This document shows positions 32,979 to 47,060 of a DNA stretch of 64,000 nt, one piece after another (within the stretch, counting starts at the first letter, position 1; the number at the start of each line of letters is the position of its first letter). The DNA lies in NCBI GenBank assembly GCA_032718475.1, contig JAUCBJ010005092.1, positions 1 to 64,000 of the forward strand, written 5' to 3'. The position numbers and the translations under genes are program-made. Source of the DNA: Nemertoderma westbladi (lineage: Eukaryota > Xenacoelomorpha > Nemertodermatida > Nemertodermatidae). The notes beneath the pieces were generated by a model. That model had not been told where the DNA came from. It was given only the letters and a program-made list of their open reading frames with translations, and did not search any database.

Positions 32979-33273
32979 CCCAAAATCGGTACTTAAGAAA
33001 TTTAAATAAATAAATAAGAAAATTAACCAAACCGCCAATAAGAATAAATCAAAGAAGAGAGGAAAGTTAATTACATTTAGATCAATTCAAAACAGAAGTT
33101 CTTATAAGAAAGTACCAGAAGGTCTTATACTCTAAAATAATTAATTTCCATTAAAAGACAGGCTTGAAAATGCCGTTTTTACCCCAACCAACTTAATTAA
33201 TTTTAATTTAATTAATCAAATCAAATCAAATAAAAAAAAATGGATTAATTTAATTAATAAACTGCTATTATCT
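32979..33273. other. AT-rich spacer with AAAT and TTAATT tracts
   Basis: A short AAAT run at about 33001-33020, and an AT-only tract of TTAATT and CAAAT words with a poly-A run at about 33190-33262. The first could be the tail of an older retroelement into which LINE copy 2 inserted. No gene. Confidence 0.45.
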
Positions 33274-33500
33274 TAGCTTCTCGAAGGCCACACGGAAATT
33301 CAACTTGGAAAATTTCTAAACTTTTGCCAGACTATATATATGTACCAAGTTTGGATAGATTTCATTGATATTTGGCAGAGTTATTAACGTTTAAAATTGA
33401 ACACAAGAGCACAGAACGACAGAACGACAGACACACAGATTGAGTTAGTGGTACCTGTATGCTAAGCTCGCTTTCTTTCGTCGCTCGCCCCGCCCCACAA
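33274..33500 (-). repeat. dispersed repeat, copy A
   Basis: On the minus strand it reads GTGGGGCGGGGCGAGCGACG, then CTTAGCATACAGGTACC, a GTCTGTCGTTCTGTCGTT stretch, and CAAACTTGGTACATATAT before GGCAAAAGTTTAGAAA and CCTTCGAG. Copy B (34485-34655, plus strand) has the same words in the same order. There is no coding capacity. Length and lack of an ORF suggest a SINE- or MITE-like element, but no tRNA head or terminal repeats were recognised. Confidence 0.65.
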
Positions 33501-34484
33501 CAAAGCACCGCCACTTGAACCCAGTATTCCCCATGCGATAACAGTAGCCTACCGTATGCAGTACTCATGAGAATGGCTCCCGCTGGCGGTAACGTAAGAG
33601 CTAGGCAGCCAGGCCTGTATTAGTCATTTGTGTAAAGTTGTGTCCGAGTTCGCTCGACCTACAGTAGTACTGTAGTAGTATAAAGTTATACTGGTATCGG
33701 TACTGATGTTGGTTATCAAAAGTTTCACTTTCGGGCTGAGACCAACTACGTACACGGACGGTACTACTGATTTGTGATTGTTTCTAAGTAACAATTAATT
33801 ACAAATATCTCAACGAGTTTAAATATCTTACAGCGTTTTGGTTCTCTGTTAGCTAGCTGGCTGCTGGGTATATCAAAGGTTTCTAATGCTGCAATAAGCG
33901 TTGCCATTTTCGCCGAATATCTAATATCATTAACATGAACTCATAGCAAACTAGGTACACAACACACACATGGATATTTCGACTTAAGAGATAAATATCT
34001 GAATCCGTGGTTGTCAAGATAATGCATATATAATGATTCATATATGTTCTTTATTACTGATAAAATAATTATCAAAATTGTGTATTTTTGTCGTACTGAC
34101 CAATAAGTTTATAGGATATGTTTAACCCTATTGTGCAAACTTTGTATACACATCTACATCGAATGTGAATGTTGTTCGTTAAAATGGTGGAAAATATAAT
34201 GAAAGGAAAGAAAGGAGTACAAGGGTAGCTTGTAACGCCTATGTGCTGCATAATTCTAAGCAACTCTAAGATGGTAATTGTATACTTATTCACAATAATT
34301 ATGTAATGACCAATATGTAGGCCTATTGATCAGTAATACATTGTGAATCGCAGCAAACGTCTATATTTTTGTTAGGTCTGCTGGTTTTGGCAATAAAATA
34401 CCGAGACATTCTAAACAACTTCGCTAGTTAAGTAACCATTGTATTTATATTATACCATGAACCCTGCATCTGCATAGCAAGCTG
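33501..34484. other. unique stretch, nothing recognised
   Basis: AT-rich with TAG/AGT words near 33660-33680. Short minus-strand frames (for example 34293-34072) have no supporting start context, splice sites or recognisable motif. No RNA gene was seen. Confidence 0.5.
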
Positions 34485-34655
34485 GTGTGGGGCGAGCCAC
34501 GAAGTGAGTAAAGCCTTAGCATATGGGTGCCATTAACGAGTAGTCTGTCGTCGTCGTCTTAAATATTTGATCGCTATAAAACTCGGTTATTCCTTGATGA
34601 AATTAAACGAAACTTGGTACGTATGTAGTCCGGCAAAAGTTTAGAAAGAATCGGA
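34485..34655 (+). repeat. dispersed repeat, copy B
   Basis: Plus-strand relative of copy A, about 1 kb away and inverted. Shared words in order are GTGGGGCGAGC, CTTAGCATA, GTCTGTCGTCG, AAACTTGGTACGTATGTAGT and GGCAAAAGTTTAGAAA. It is diverged, with small indels. Just beyond it GACGAACGCAACGAG-type words occur twice (near 34671 and 34812). Confidence 0.65.
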
Positions 34656-35035
34656 AGTTTGGTAAAAAACGAACGAACGCAACGAGTTTACAGTGGATAC
34701 GAGTATCCATCTGCCATAAATCAGCAGTTACTCTCACAGTTTTGAGACTTTGCATAGTTATAAAGGTCGTTAGTCTCCGTTTAGGGAAATTATTTTAAGA
34801 CGTAGCAGGACGAACGCAACGAGGCTAATCAAGGAGAAGAGTATTGTAAAACTAAAAATGTCATACTTAACTTAAATAGCTCTAGTTAGAAGGTTTACAA
34901 ATGACAGTTAAAGTGTGTAAGGGCAAACTGAAATGGATCTCTGTTTTTACAACTAGTTTATCACAAACTGATAGCATCGCCTTCACTCATATATATTTTG
35001 GGAAAGAGGGTTTTCGTATATCTAATAGAGATTAG

Positions 35036-35263
35036 TATAATGTACTTTCTAATTTAGGCTCTCGTGCTGCTCGAAGGCACCACAAACGTGTATGTACCGC
35101 CAATGAATCTGGTGCCTACAGTAAGAGCCCAGTAGGAACCGCTATAGCAGAACAGGCTCTGCTGCCAATAATAAATTTACCCTTGATTGTTTATTTAGAC
35201 ATCGTTTCACCCTTTCGTATTCGAAAGTCTTTAGCAAATCTCCGACTCAAAGATTATAGGTAG
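35036..35263 (+). other. open frame without ATG, possible terminal exon
   Basis: Opens after a TAG at 35033-35035 and runs about 75 codons to TAG at 35261-35263, the first bases of Sat-D. A weak acceptor, TTTCTAATTTAG, ends at 35057. The reading begins near SRAARRHHKRVCTANESGAY and ends SLANLRLKDYR. It resembles nothing I know. A GCCTTCGAG-like word on the minus strand also occurs in the nearby dispersed repeat, so this may be repeat DNA. An open frame this length can easily arise by chance. Confidence 0.2.
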
Positions 35264-36910
35264 CAGAAGTCTACATGAGCTGAGCAACCCGAGGCCATAC
35301 ACTAATGGTAGCAGAAGTCTTCAACATGAGCTGAGCAACCCGAGGCCATACACTAATGGTAGCAGAAGTCCTCTACATGAGCTGAGCAACCAGAGGCCAT
35401 ACACTAATGGTAGCAGAAGTCTTCTACATGAGCTGAGCAACCCGAGGCCATACACTAATGGTAGCAGAAGTCTTCTACATGAGCTGAGCAACCAGAGGCC
35501 ATACACTAATGGTAGCAGAAGTCTTCTACATTAGCTGAGCAACCAGAGGCCATACACTAATGGTAGCAGAAGTCTTCTACATGAGCTGAGCAACCAGTGG
35601 CCATACACTAATGGTAGCAGAAGTCCTCTACATGAGCTGAGCAACCCGAGGCCATACACTAATGGTAGCAGAAGTCTTCTACATGAGCTGAGCAACCAGA
35701 GGCCATACACTAATGGTAGCAGAAGTCTTCTACATTAGCTGAGCAACCAGAGGCCATACACTAATGGTAGCAGAAGTCTTCTACATGAGCTGAGCAACCA
35801 GTGGCCATACACTAATGGTAGCAGAAGTCCTCTACATGAGCTGAGCAACCAGAGGCCATACACTAATGGTAGCAGAAGTCTTCTACATGAGCTGAGCAAC
35901 CAGTGGCCATACACTAATGGTAGCAGAAGTCTTCTATATGAGCTGAGCAACCAGTGGCCATACACTAATGGTAACAGAAGTCTTCTATATGAGCTGAGCA
36001 ACCAGAGGCCATACACTAATGGTAGCAGAAGTCCTCTACATGAGCTGAGCAACCAGAGGCCATACACTAATGGTAGCAGAAGTCTTCTACATGAGCTGAG
36101 CAACCCGAGGCCATACACTAATGGTAGCAGAAGTCTTCTACATGAGCTGAGCAACCAGAGGCCATACACTAATGGTAGCAGAAGTCTTCTACATTAGCTG
36201 AGCAACCAGAGGCCATACACTAATGGTAGCAGAAGTCTTCTACATGAGCTGAGCAACCAGTGGCCATACACTAATGGTAGCAGAAGTCTTCTACATAAGC
36301 TGAGCAACCAGAGGCCATACACTAATGGTATCAGAAGTCTTCTACATGAGCTGAGCAACCCGAGGCCATACACTAATGGTAGCAGAAGTCTTCTACATGA
36401 GCTGAGCAACCAGAGGCCATACACTAATGGTAGCAGAAGTCTTCTACATTAGCTGAGCAACCAGAGGCCATACACTAATGGTAGCAGTAGTCTTCTACAT
36501 GAGCTGAGCAACCCGAGGCCATACACTAATGGTATCAGAAGTCTTCTACATGAGCTGAGCAACCAGAGGCCATACACTAATGGTAGCAGAAGTCTTCTAC
36601 ATGAGCTGAGCAACCCGAGGCCATACACTAATGGTAGCAGAAGTCTTCTACATTAGCTGAGCAACCAGAGGCCATACACTAATGGTAGCAGAAGTCCTCT
36701 ACATGAGCTGAGCAACCAGAGGCCATACACTAATGGTAGCAGAAGTCTTCTACATGAGCTGAGCAACCCGAGGCCATACACTAATGGTAGCAGAAGTCTT
36801 CTACATAAGCTGAGCAACCAGAGGCCATACACTAATGGTAGCAGAAGTCTTCTACATAAGCTGAGCAACCAGAGGCCATACACTAATGGTAGCAGTAGTC
36901 TTCTACATGA

Positions 36911-39900
36911 GTTGAGCAACCAGAGGCCATACACTAATGGTAGCAGTAGTCTTCTACATGAGCTGAGCAACCCGAGGCCATACACTAATGGTAGCAGAAG
37001 TCTTCTACATGAGCTGAGCAACCAGAGGCCATACACTAATGGTAGCAGAAGTCTTGTACATGAGCTGAGCAACCCGAGGCCATACACTAATGGTAGCAGA
37101 AGTCTTCTACATGAGCTGAGCAACCAGAGGCCATACACTAATGGTAGCAGAAGTCTTCTACATGAGCTGAGCAACCCGAGGCCATACACTAATGGTAGCA
37201 GAAGTCTTCTACATGAGCTGAGCAACCAGAGGCCATACACTAATGGTAGCAGAAGTCTTCTACATGAGCTGAGCAACCAGAGGCCATACACTAATGGTAG
37301 CAGAAGTCTTCTACATGAGCTGAGCAACCCGAGGCCATACACTAATGGTAGCAGAAGTCTTCTACATGAGCTGAGCAACCCGAGGCCATACACTAATGGT
37401 AGCAGAAGTCTTCTACATGAGCTGAGCAACCAGAGGCCATACACTAATGGTAGCAGTAGTCTTCTACATGAGTTGAGCAACCCGAGGCCATACACTAATG
37501 GTAGCAGAAGTCTTCTACATGAGCTGAGCAACCAGAGGCCATACACTAATGGTAGCAGAAGTCTTCTACATAAGCTGAGCAACCAGAGGCCATACACTAA
37601 TGGTAGCAGAAGTCTTCTACATAAGCTGAGCAACCAGAGGCCATACACTAATGGTAGCAGAAGTCTTCTACATGAGCTGAGCAACCCGAGGCCATACACT
37701 AATGGTAGCAGAAGTCTTCTACATGAGCTGAGCAACCCGAGGCCATACACTAATGGTAGCAGAAGTCTTCTACATAAGCTGAGCAACCAGAGGCCATACA
37801 CTAATGGTAGCAGAAGTCTTCTACATAAGCTGAGCAACCAGAGGCCATACACTAATGGTAGCAGTAGTCTTCTACATGAGCTGAGCAACCCGAGGCCATA
37901 CACTAATGGTAGCAGAAGTCTTCTACATGAGCTGAGCAACCCGAGGCCATACACTAATGGTAGCAGAAGTCTTCTACATAAGCTGAGCAACCAGAGGCCA
38001 TACACTAATGGTAGCAGAAGTCTTCTACATAAGCTGAGCAACCAGAGGCCATACACTAATGGTAGCAGAAGTCTTCTACATGAGCTGAGCAACCAGAGGC
38101 CATACACTAATGGTAGCAGAAGTCTTCTACATAAGCTGAGCAACCAGAGGCCATACACTAATGGTAGCAGAAGTCTTCTACATAAGCTGAGCAACCAGAG
38201 GCCATACACTAATGGTAGCAGAAGTCTTCTACATGAGCTGAGCAACCCGAGGCCATACACTAATGGTAGCAGAAGTCTTCTACATGAGCTGAGCAACCCG
38301 AGGCCATACACTAATGGTAGCAGAAGTCTTCTACATAAGCTGAGCAACCAGAGGCCATACACTAATGGTAGCAGAAGTCTTCTACATAAGCTGAGCAACC
38401 AGAGGCCATACACTAATGGTAGCAGTAGTCTTCTACATGAGTTGAGCAACCAGAGGCCATACACTAATGGTAGCAGTAGTCTTCTACATGAGCTGAGCAA
38501 CCCGAGGCCATACACTAATGGTAGCAGAAGTCTTCTACATGAGCTGAGCAACCAGAGGCCATACACTAATGGTAGCAGAAGTCTTGTACATGAGCTGAGC
38601 AACCCGAGGCCATACACTAATGGTAGCAGAAGTCTTCTACATGAGCTGAGCAACCAGAGGCCATACACTAATGGTAGCAGAAGTCTTCTACATGAGCTGA
38701 GCAACCAGAGGCCATACACTAATGGTAGCAGAAGTCTTCTACATGAGCTGAGCAACCAGAGGCCATACACTAATGGTAGCAGAAGTCTTCTACATGAGCT
38801 GAGCAACCAGAGGCCATACACTAATGGTAGCAGAAGTCTTCTACATGAGCTGAGCAACCAGAGGTCATACACTAATGGTAGCAGAAGTCTTCTACATGAG
38901 CTGAGCAACCCGAGGCCATACACTAATGGTAGCAGAAGTCTTCTACATGAGCTGAGCAACCAGAGGCCATACACTAATGGTAGCAGAAGTCTTCTACATG
39001 AGCTGAGCAACCAGAGGCCATACACTAATGATAGCAGAAGTCTTCTACATGAGCTGAGCAACCAGAGGCCATACACTAATGGTAGCAGAAGTCTTCTACA
39101 TGAGCTGAGCAACCAGAGGCCATACACTAATGGTAGCAGAAGTCTTCTACATGAGCTGAGCAACCAGAGGCCATACACTAATGGTAGCAGAAGTCTTCTA
39201 CATGAGCTGTGCAACCCGAGGCCATACACTAATGGTAGCAGAAGTCTTCTACATGAGCTGAGCAACCCGAGGCCATACACTAATGGTAGCAGTAGTCTTC
39301 TACATCAGCTGAGCAACCCGAGGCCATACACTAATGGTAGCAGAAGTCTTCTACATGAGCTGAGCAACCCGAGGCCATACACTAATGGTAGCAGTAGTCT
39401 TCTACATCAGCTGAGCAACCCGAGGCCATACACTAATGGTAGCAGAAGTCTTGTACATGAGCTGAGCAACCCGAGGCCATACACTAATGGTAGCAGTAGT
39501 CTTCTACATCAGCTGAGCAACCCGAGGCCATACACTAATGGTAGCAGAAGTCTTGTACATGAGCTGAGCAACCCGAGGCCATACACTAATGGTAGCAGTA
39601 GTCTTCTACATCAGCTGAGCAACCCGAGGCCATACACTAATGGTAGCAGAAGTCTTCTACATGAGCTGAGCAACCAGAGGCCATACACTAATGGTATCAG
39701 AAGTCTTCTACATGAGCTGAGCAACCAGAGGCCATACTCTAATGGTAGCAGAAGTCTTCTACATGAGCTGAGCAACCAGAGGCCATACACTAATGGTAGC
39801 AGAAGTCTTCTACATGAGCTGAGCAACCCGAGGCCATACACTAATGGTAGCAGAAGTCTTCTACATGAGCTGAGCAACCAGAGGCCATACACTAATGGTA

Positions 39901-39970
39901 GCAGAAGTCTTCTACATGAGCTGAGCAACCAGAGGCCATACACTAATGGTAGCAGAAGTCTTCTACATGA
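36911..39970. repeat. Sat-D higher-order duplication, 1,530 bp (30 units)
   Basis: The GTTGAGC variant together with its neighbouring AGCAGTAGT, GTACATGAG and CATAAG units recurs 1,530 bp later (36911 and 38441), exactly 30 units. A shorter block inside this area, with paired CATAAG units, also repeats several times between 37560 and 38400. Confidence 0.7.
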
Positions 39971-42719
39971 GCTGAGCAACCCGAGGCCATACACTAATGG
40001 TAGCAGAAGTCTTCTACATGAGCTGAGCAACCAGAGGCCATACACTAATGGTAGCAGAAGTCTTCTACATGAGCTGAGCAACCCGAGGCCATACACTAAT
40101 GGTAGCAGAAGTCTTCTACATGAGCTGAGCAACCAGAGGCCATACACTAATGGTAGCAGAAGTCTTCTACATGAGCTGAGCAACCAGAGGCCATACACTA
40201 ATGGTAGCAGAAGTCTTCTACATGAGCTGAGCAACCAGAGGCCATACACTAATGGTAGCAGAAGTCTTCTACATGAGCTGTGCAACCAGAGGCCATACAC
40301 TAATGGTAGCAGAAGTCTTCTACATGAGCTGAGCAACCAGAGGCCATACACTAATGGTAGCAGAAGTCTTCTACATGAGCTGAGCAACCAGAGGCCATAC
40401 ACTAATGGTAGCAGAAGTCTTCTACATGAGCTGAGCAACCCGAGGCCATACACTAATGGTAGCAGAAGTCTTCTACATGAGCTGAGCAACCAGAGGCCAT
40501 ACACTAATGGTAGCAGAAGTCTTCTACATGAGCTGAGCAACCAGAGGCCATACACTAATGGTAGCAGAAGTCTTCTACATGAGCTGAGCAACCAGAGGCC
40601 ATACACTAATGGTAGCAGAAGTCTTCTACATGAGCTGAGCAACCAGAGGCCATACACTAATGGTAGCAGAAGTCTTCTACATGAGCTGAGCAACCAGAGG
40701 CCATACACTAATGGTAGCAGAAGTCTTCTACATGAGCTGAGCAACCAGAGGCCATACACTAATGGTAGCAGAAGTCTTCTACATGAGCTGAGCAACCAGA
40801 GGCCATACACTAATGGTAGCAGAAGTCTTCTACATGAGCTGAGCAACCCGAGGCCATACACTAATGGTAGCAGAAGTCTTCTACATGAGCTGAGCAACCA
40901 GAGGCCATACACTAATGGTAGCAGAAGTCTTCTACATGAGCTGAGCAACCAGAGGCCATACACTAATGGTAGCAGAAGTCTTCTACATGAGCTGAGCAAC
41001 CCGAGGCCATACACTAATGGTAGCAGAAGTCTTCTACATGAGCTGAGCAACCAGAGGCCATACACTAATGGTAGCAGAAGTCTTCTACATGAGCTGAGCA
41101 ACCAGAGGCCATACACTAATGGTAGCAGAAGTCTTCTACATGAGTTGAGCAACCAGAGGCCATACACTAATGGTAGCAGAAGTCTTCTACATGAGCTGAG
41201 CAACCAGAGGCCATACACTAATGGTAGCAGAAGTCTTCTACATGAGCTGAGCAACCAGAGGCCATACACTAATGGTAGCAGAAGTCTTCTACATGAGCTG
41301 AGCAACCAGAGGCCATACACTAATGGTAGCAGAAGTCTTCTACATGAGCTGAGCAACCAGAGGCCATACACTAATGGTAGCAGAAGTCTTCTACATGAGC
41401 TGAGCAACCAGAGGCCATACACTAATGGTAGCAGAAGTCTTCTACATGAGCTGAGCAACCAGAGGCCATACACTAATGGTAGCAGAAGTCTTCTACATGA
41501 GCTGAGCAACCAGAGGCCATACACTAATGGTAGCAGAAGTCTTCTACATGAGCTGAGCAACCAGAGGCCATACACTAATGGTAGCAGAAGTCTTCTACAT
41601 GAGCTGAGCAACCAGAGGCCATACACTAATGGTAGCAGAAGTCTTCTACATGAGCTGAGCAACCAGAGGCCATACACTAATGGTAGCAGAAGTCTTCTAC
41701 ATGAGTTGAGCAACCAGAGGCCATACACTAATGGTAGCAGAAGTCTTCTACATGAGCTGAGCAACCCGAGGCCATACACTAATGGTAGCAGAGGTCTTCT
41801 ACATGAGCTGAGCAACCAGAGGCCATACACTAATGGTAGCAGAAGTCTTCTACATGAGCTGAGCAACCAGAGGCCATACACTAATGGTAGCAGTAGTCTT
41901 CTACATGAGCTGAGCAACCCGAGGCCATACACTAATGGTAGCAGAAGTCTTCTACATGAGCTGAGCAACCCGAGGCCATACACTAATGGTAGCAGAAGTC
42001 TTCTACATGAGCTGAGCAACCAGAGGCCATACACTAATGGTAGCAGAAGTCTTCTACATGAGCTGAGCAACCCGAGGCCATACACTAATGGTAGCAGAAG
42101 TCTTCTACATGAGCTGAGCAACCAGTGGCCATACACTAATGGTAGCAGAAGTCTTCTACATGAGCTGAGCAACCCGAGGCCATACACTAATGGTAGCAGA
42201 AGTCTTCTACATGAGCTGAGCAACCAGAGGCTATACACTAATGGTAGCAGTAGTCTTCTACATGAGCTGAGCAACCAGAGGCCATACACTAATGGTAGCA
42301 GAAGTCTTCTACATGAGCTGAGCAACCCGAGGCCATACACTAATGGTAGCAGAAGTCTTCTACATGAGCTGAGCAACCAGTGGCCATACACTAATGGTAG
42401 CAGAAGTCTTCTACATGAGCTGAGCAACCAGTGGCCATACACTAATGGTAGCAGAAGTCTTCTACATGAGCTGAGCAACCCGAGGCCATACACTAATGGT
42501 AACAGAAGTCTTCTATATGAGCTGAGCAACCCGAGGCCATACACTAATGGTAGCAGAAGTCTTCTACATGAGCTGAGTAACCAGAGGCCATACACTAATG
42601 GTAGCAGTAGTCTTCTACATGAGCTGAGCAACCCGAGGCCATACACTAATGGTAGCAGAAGTCTTCTACATGAGCTGAGCAACCAGAGGCTATACACTAA
42701 TGGTAGCAGAAGTCTTCTA

Positions 42720-43985
42720 CATAAGCTGAGCAACCCGAGGCCATACACTAATGGTAACAGAAGTCTTCTACATAAGCTGAGCAACCCGAGGCCATACACT
42801 AATGGTAACAGAAGTCTTCTACATCAGCTGAGCAACCCGAGGCCATACACTAATGGTAGCAGAAGTCTTCTACATGAGCTGTGCAACCCGAGGCCATACA
42901 CTAATGGTAGCAGAAATCTTCTACATGAGCTGAGCAACCAGAGGCCATACACTAATGGTAGCAGAAGTCTTCTATATGAGCTGAGCAACCAGTGGCCATA
43001 CACTAATGGTATCAGAAGTCTTCTATATGAGCTGAGCAACCCGAGGCCATACACTAATGGTAGCAGAAGTCTTCTACATGAGCTGAGCAACCCGAGGCCA
43101 TACACTAATGGTAACAGAAGTCTTCTATATGAGCTGAGCAACCCGAGGCCATACACTAATGGTAGCAGAAGTCTTCTACATGAGCTGAGCAACCAGAGGC
43201 CATACACTAATGGTATCAGAAGTCTTCTACATGAGCTGAGCAACCCGAGGCCATACACTAATGGTAGCAGAAGTCTTCTACATGAGCTGAGCAACCAGAG
43301 GCCATACACTAATGGTAGCAGAAGTCTTCTACATGAGCTGAGCAACCCGAGGCCATACACTAATGGTAGCAGAAGTCTTCTACATGAGCTGAGCAACCCG
43401 AGGCCATACACTAATGGTAGCAGAAGTCTTCTACATGAGCTGAGCAACCAGAGGCCATACACTAATGGTAGCAGAAGTCTTCTACATGAGCTGAGCAACC
43501 CGAGGCCATACACTAATGGTAGCAGAAGTCTTCTACATGAGCTGAGCAACCAGTGGCCATACACTAATGGTAGCAGAAGTCTTCTACATGAGCTGAGCAA
43601 CCCGAGGCCATACACTAATGGTAGCAGAAGTCTTCTACATGAGCTGAGCAACCAGAGGCTATACACTAATGGTAGCAGAAGTCTTCTACATAAGCTGAGC
43701 AACCCGAGGCCATACACTAATGGTAACAGAAGTCTTCTACATAAGCTGAGCAACCCGAGGCCATACACTAATGGTAACAGAAGTCTTCTACATCAGCTGA
43801 GCAACCCGAGGCCATACACTAATGGTAACAGAAGTCTTCTACATGAGCTGTGCAACCCGAGGCCATACACTAATGGTAACAGAAGTCTTCTATATGAGCT
43901 GAGCAACCCGAGGCCATACACTAATGGTGGCAGAAGTCTTCTACATGAGCTGAGCAACCCGAGGCCATACACTAATGGTAACTGA
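42720..43985. repeat. Sat-D higher-order duplication, 969 bp (19 units)
   Basis: The cluster CATAAG, CATAAG, CATCAG with GGTAAC units occurs at about 42720-42835 and again 969 bp (19 units) later, at 43690-43800. Related clusters recur at 51900-52015 and 52510-52570. Confidence 0.7.
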
Positions 43986-45199
43986 AGTCTTCTACATGAG
44001 CTGAGCAACCAGTGGCCATATACTAATGGTAGCAGAAGTCTTCTACATGAGCTGAGCAACCAGAGGCCATACACTAATGGTAGCAGAAGTCTTCTACATG
44101 AGCTGAGTAACCAGAGGCCATACACTAATGGTAGCAGAAGTCTTCTACATGAGCTGAGCAACCAGTGGCCATACACTAATGGTAGCAGAAGTCTTCTACA
44201 TGAGCTGAGCAACCAGTGGCCATACACTAATGGTAGCAGAAGTCTTCTACATGAGCTGAGCAACCCGAGGCCATACACTAATGGTAACAGAAGTCTTCTA
44301 CATGAGCTGAGCAACCAGAGGCCATACACTAATGGTAGCAGAAGTCTTCTATATGAGCTGAGCAACCCGAGGCCATACACTAATGGTAGCAGAAGTCTTC
44401 TACATGAGCTGAGCAACCCGAGGCCATACACTAATGGTAGCAGAAGTCTTCTACATGAGCTGAGCAACCAGAGGCCATACACTAATGGTAGCAGAAGTCT
44501 TCTACATGAGCTGAGCAACCCGAGGCCATACACTAATGGTAGCAGAAGTCTTCTACATGAGCTGAGTAACCAGAGGCCATACACTAATGGTAGCAGAAGT
44601 CTTCTACATGAGCTGAGCAACCAGTGGCCATACACTAATGGTAGCAGAAGTCTTCTACATGAGCTGAGCAACCAGTGGCCATACACTAATGGTAGCAGAA
44701 GTCTTCTACATGAGCTGAGCAACCCGAGGCCATACACTAATGGTAACAGAAGTCTTCTACATGAGCTGAGCAACAAGAGGCCATACACTAATGGTAGCAG
44801 AAGTCTTCTATATGAGCTGAGCAACCCGAGGCCATACACTAATGGTAGCAGAAGTCTTCTACATGAGCTGAGCAACCCGAGGCCATACACTAATGGTAGC
44901 AGAAGTCTTCTACATGAGCTGAGCAACCAGAGGCCATACACTAATGGTAGCAGAAGTCTTCTACATGAGCTGAGCAACCCGAGGCCATACACTAATGGTA
45001 GCAGAAGTCTTCTACATGAGCTGAGCAACCCGAGGCCATACACTAATGGTAGCAGAAGTCTTCTACATGAGCTGAGCAACCAGAGGCCATACACTAATGG
45101 TAGCAGAAGTCTTCTACATGAGCTGAGCAACCAGAGGCCATACACTAATGGTAGCAGAAGTCTTCTACATGAGCTGAGCAACCCGAGGCCATACACTAA

Positions 45200-47060
45200 T
45201 GGTAGCAGAAGTCTTCTACATGAGCTGTGCAACCCGAGGCCATACACTAATGGTAGCAGAAATCTTCTACATGAGCTGAGCAACCAGAGGCCATACACTA
45301 ATGGTAGCAGAAGTCTTCTATATGAGCTGAGCAACCAGTGGCCATACACTAATGGTAGCAGAAGTCTTCTACATGAGCTGAGCAACCCGAGGCCATACAC
45401 TAATGGTAACAGAAGTCTTCTATATGAGCTGAGCAACCAGTGGCCATACACTAATGGTAGCAGAAGTCTTCTACATGAGCTGAGCAACCCGAGGCCATAC
45501 ACTAATGGTAGCAGAAGTCTTCTACATGAGCTGAGCAACCAGAGGCCATACTCTAATGGTAGCATAAGTCTTCTACATGAGCTGAGTACCCAGAGGCCAT
45601 ACACTAATGGTAGCAGAAGTCTTCTACATGAGCTGAGCAACCAGAGGCCATACACTAATGGTATCAGAAGTCTTCTACATGAGCTGAGCAACCAGAGGCC
45701 ATACACTAATGGTAGCAGAAGTCTTCTACATGAGCTGAGCAACCAGAGGCCATACACTAATGGTAGCAGAAGTCTTCTACATGAGCTGAGCAACCCGAGG
45801 CCATACACTAATGGTAGCAGAAGTCTTCTACATGAGCTGAGCAACCAGTGGCCATACACTAATGGTAGCAGAAGTCTTCTACATGAGCTGAGCAACCAGA
45901 GGCCATACACTAATGGTAGCAGAAGTCTTCTACATGAGCTGAGCAACCCGAGGCCATACACTAATGGTAACAGAAGTCTTCTATATGAGCTGAGCAACCA
46001 GTGGCCATACACTAATGGTAGCAGAAGTCTTCTACATGAGCTGAGCAACCCGAGGCCATACACTAATGGTAGCAGAAGTCTTCTACATGAGCTGAGCAAC
46101 CAGAGGCCATACTCTAATGGTAGCATAAGTCTTCTACATGAGCTGAGTACCCAGAGGCCATACACTAATGGTAGCAGAAGTCTTCTACATGAGCTGAGCA
46201 ACCAGAGGCCATACACTAATGGTATCAGAAGTCTTCTACATGAGCTGAGCAACCAGAGGCCATACACTAATGGTAGCAGAAGTCTTCTACATGAGCTGAG
46301 CAACCAGAGGCCATACACTAATGGTAGCAGAAGTCTTCTACATGAGCTGAGCAACCCGAGGCCATACACTAATGGTAGCAGAAGTCTTCTACATGAGCTG
46401 AGCAACCAGTGGCCATACACTAATGGTAGCAGAAGTCTTCTACATGAGCTGAGCAACCCGAGGCCATACACTAATGGTAACAGAAGTCTTCTACATGAGC
46501 TGAGCAACCAGAGGCCATACACTAATGGTAGCAGAAGTCTTCTACATGAGCTGAGCAACCCGAGGCCATACACTAATGGTAGCAGAAGTCTTCTACATGA
46601 GCTGAGCAACCAGAGGCCATACACTAATGGTAGCAGAAGTCTTCTACATGAGCTGAGCAACCAGAGGCCATACACTAATGGTAGCAGAAGTCTTCTACAT
46701 GAGCTGAGCAACCCGAGGCCATACACTAATGGTAGCAGAAGTCTTCTACATGAGCTGAGCAACCAGTGGCCATACACTAATGGTAGCAGAAGTCTTCTAC
46801 ATGAGCTGAGCAACCCGAGGCCATACACTAATGGTAGCAGAAGTCTTCTACATGAGCTGAGCAACCAGAGGCCATACACTAATGGTAGCAGAAGTCTTCT
46901 ACATGAGCTGAGCAACCAGAGGCCATACACTAATGGTAGCAGAAGTCTTCTACATGAGCTGAGCAACCCGAGGCCATACACTAATGGTAGCAGAAGTCTT
47001 CTACATGAGCTGTGCAACCCGAGGCCATACACTAATGGTAGCAGAAATCTTCTACATGAG
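45200..47060. repeat. Sat-D higher-order duplications, 561 and 1,785 bp
   Basis: The rare CTCTAATGGTAGCATAAGT unit followed by GAGTACCCAG occurs at 45551 and 46112, 561 bp or 11 units apart. The AGAAATCTTC variant occurs at 45258 and 47043, 1,785 bp or 35 units apart. The two overlap, so successive rounds of duplication are layered here. Confidence 0.75.

Noticed and set aside
33362-33568. 68-codon minus-strand frame rich in Cys and Ser
   Set aside because: It lies mostly inside the dispersed repeat copy A, with no supporting start context or splice sites.
36912-43985. 2,357-codon plus-strand frame in Sat-D as a giant repetitive protein gene
   Set aside because: It exists because the unit is 51 bp. 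Both strands are open, variants are mostly non-synonymous or stops, and there is no unique N- or C-terminal sequence, splice context or promoter.
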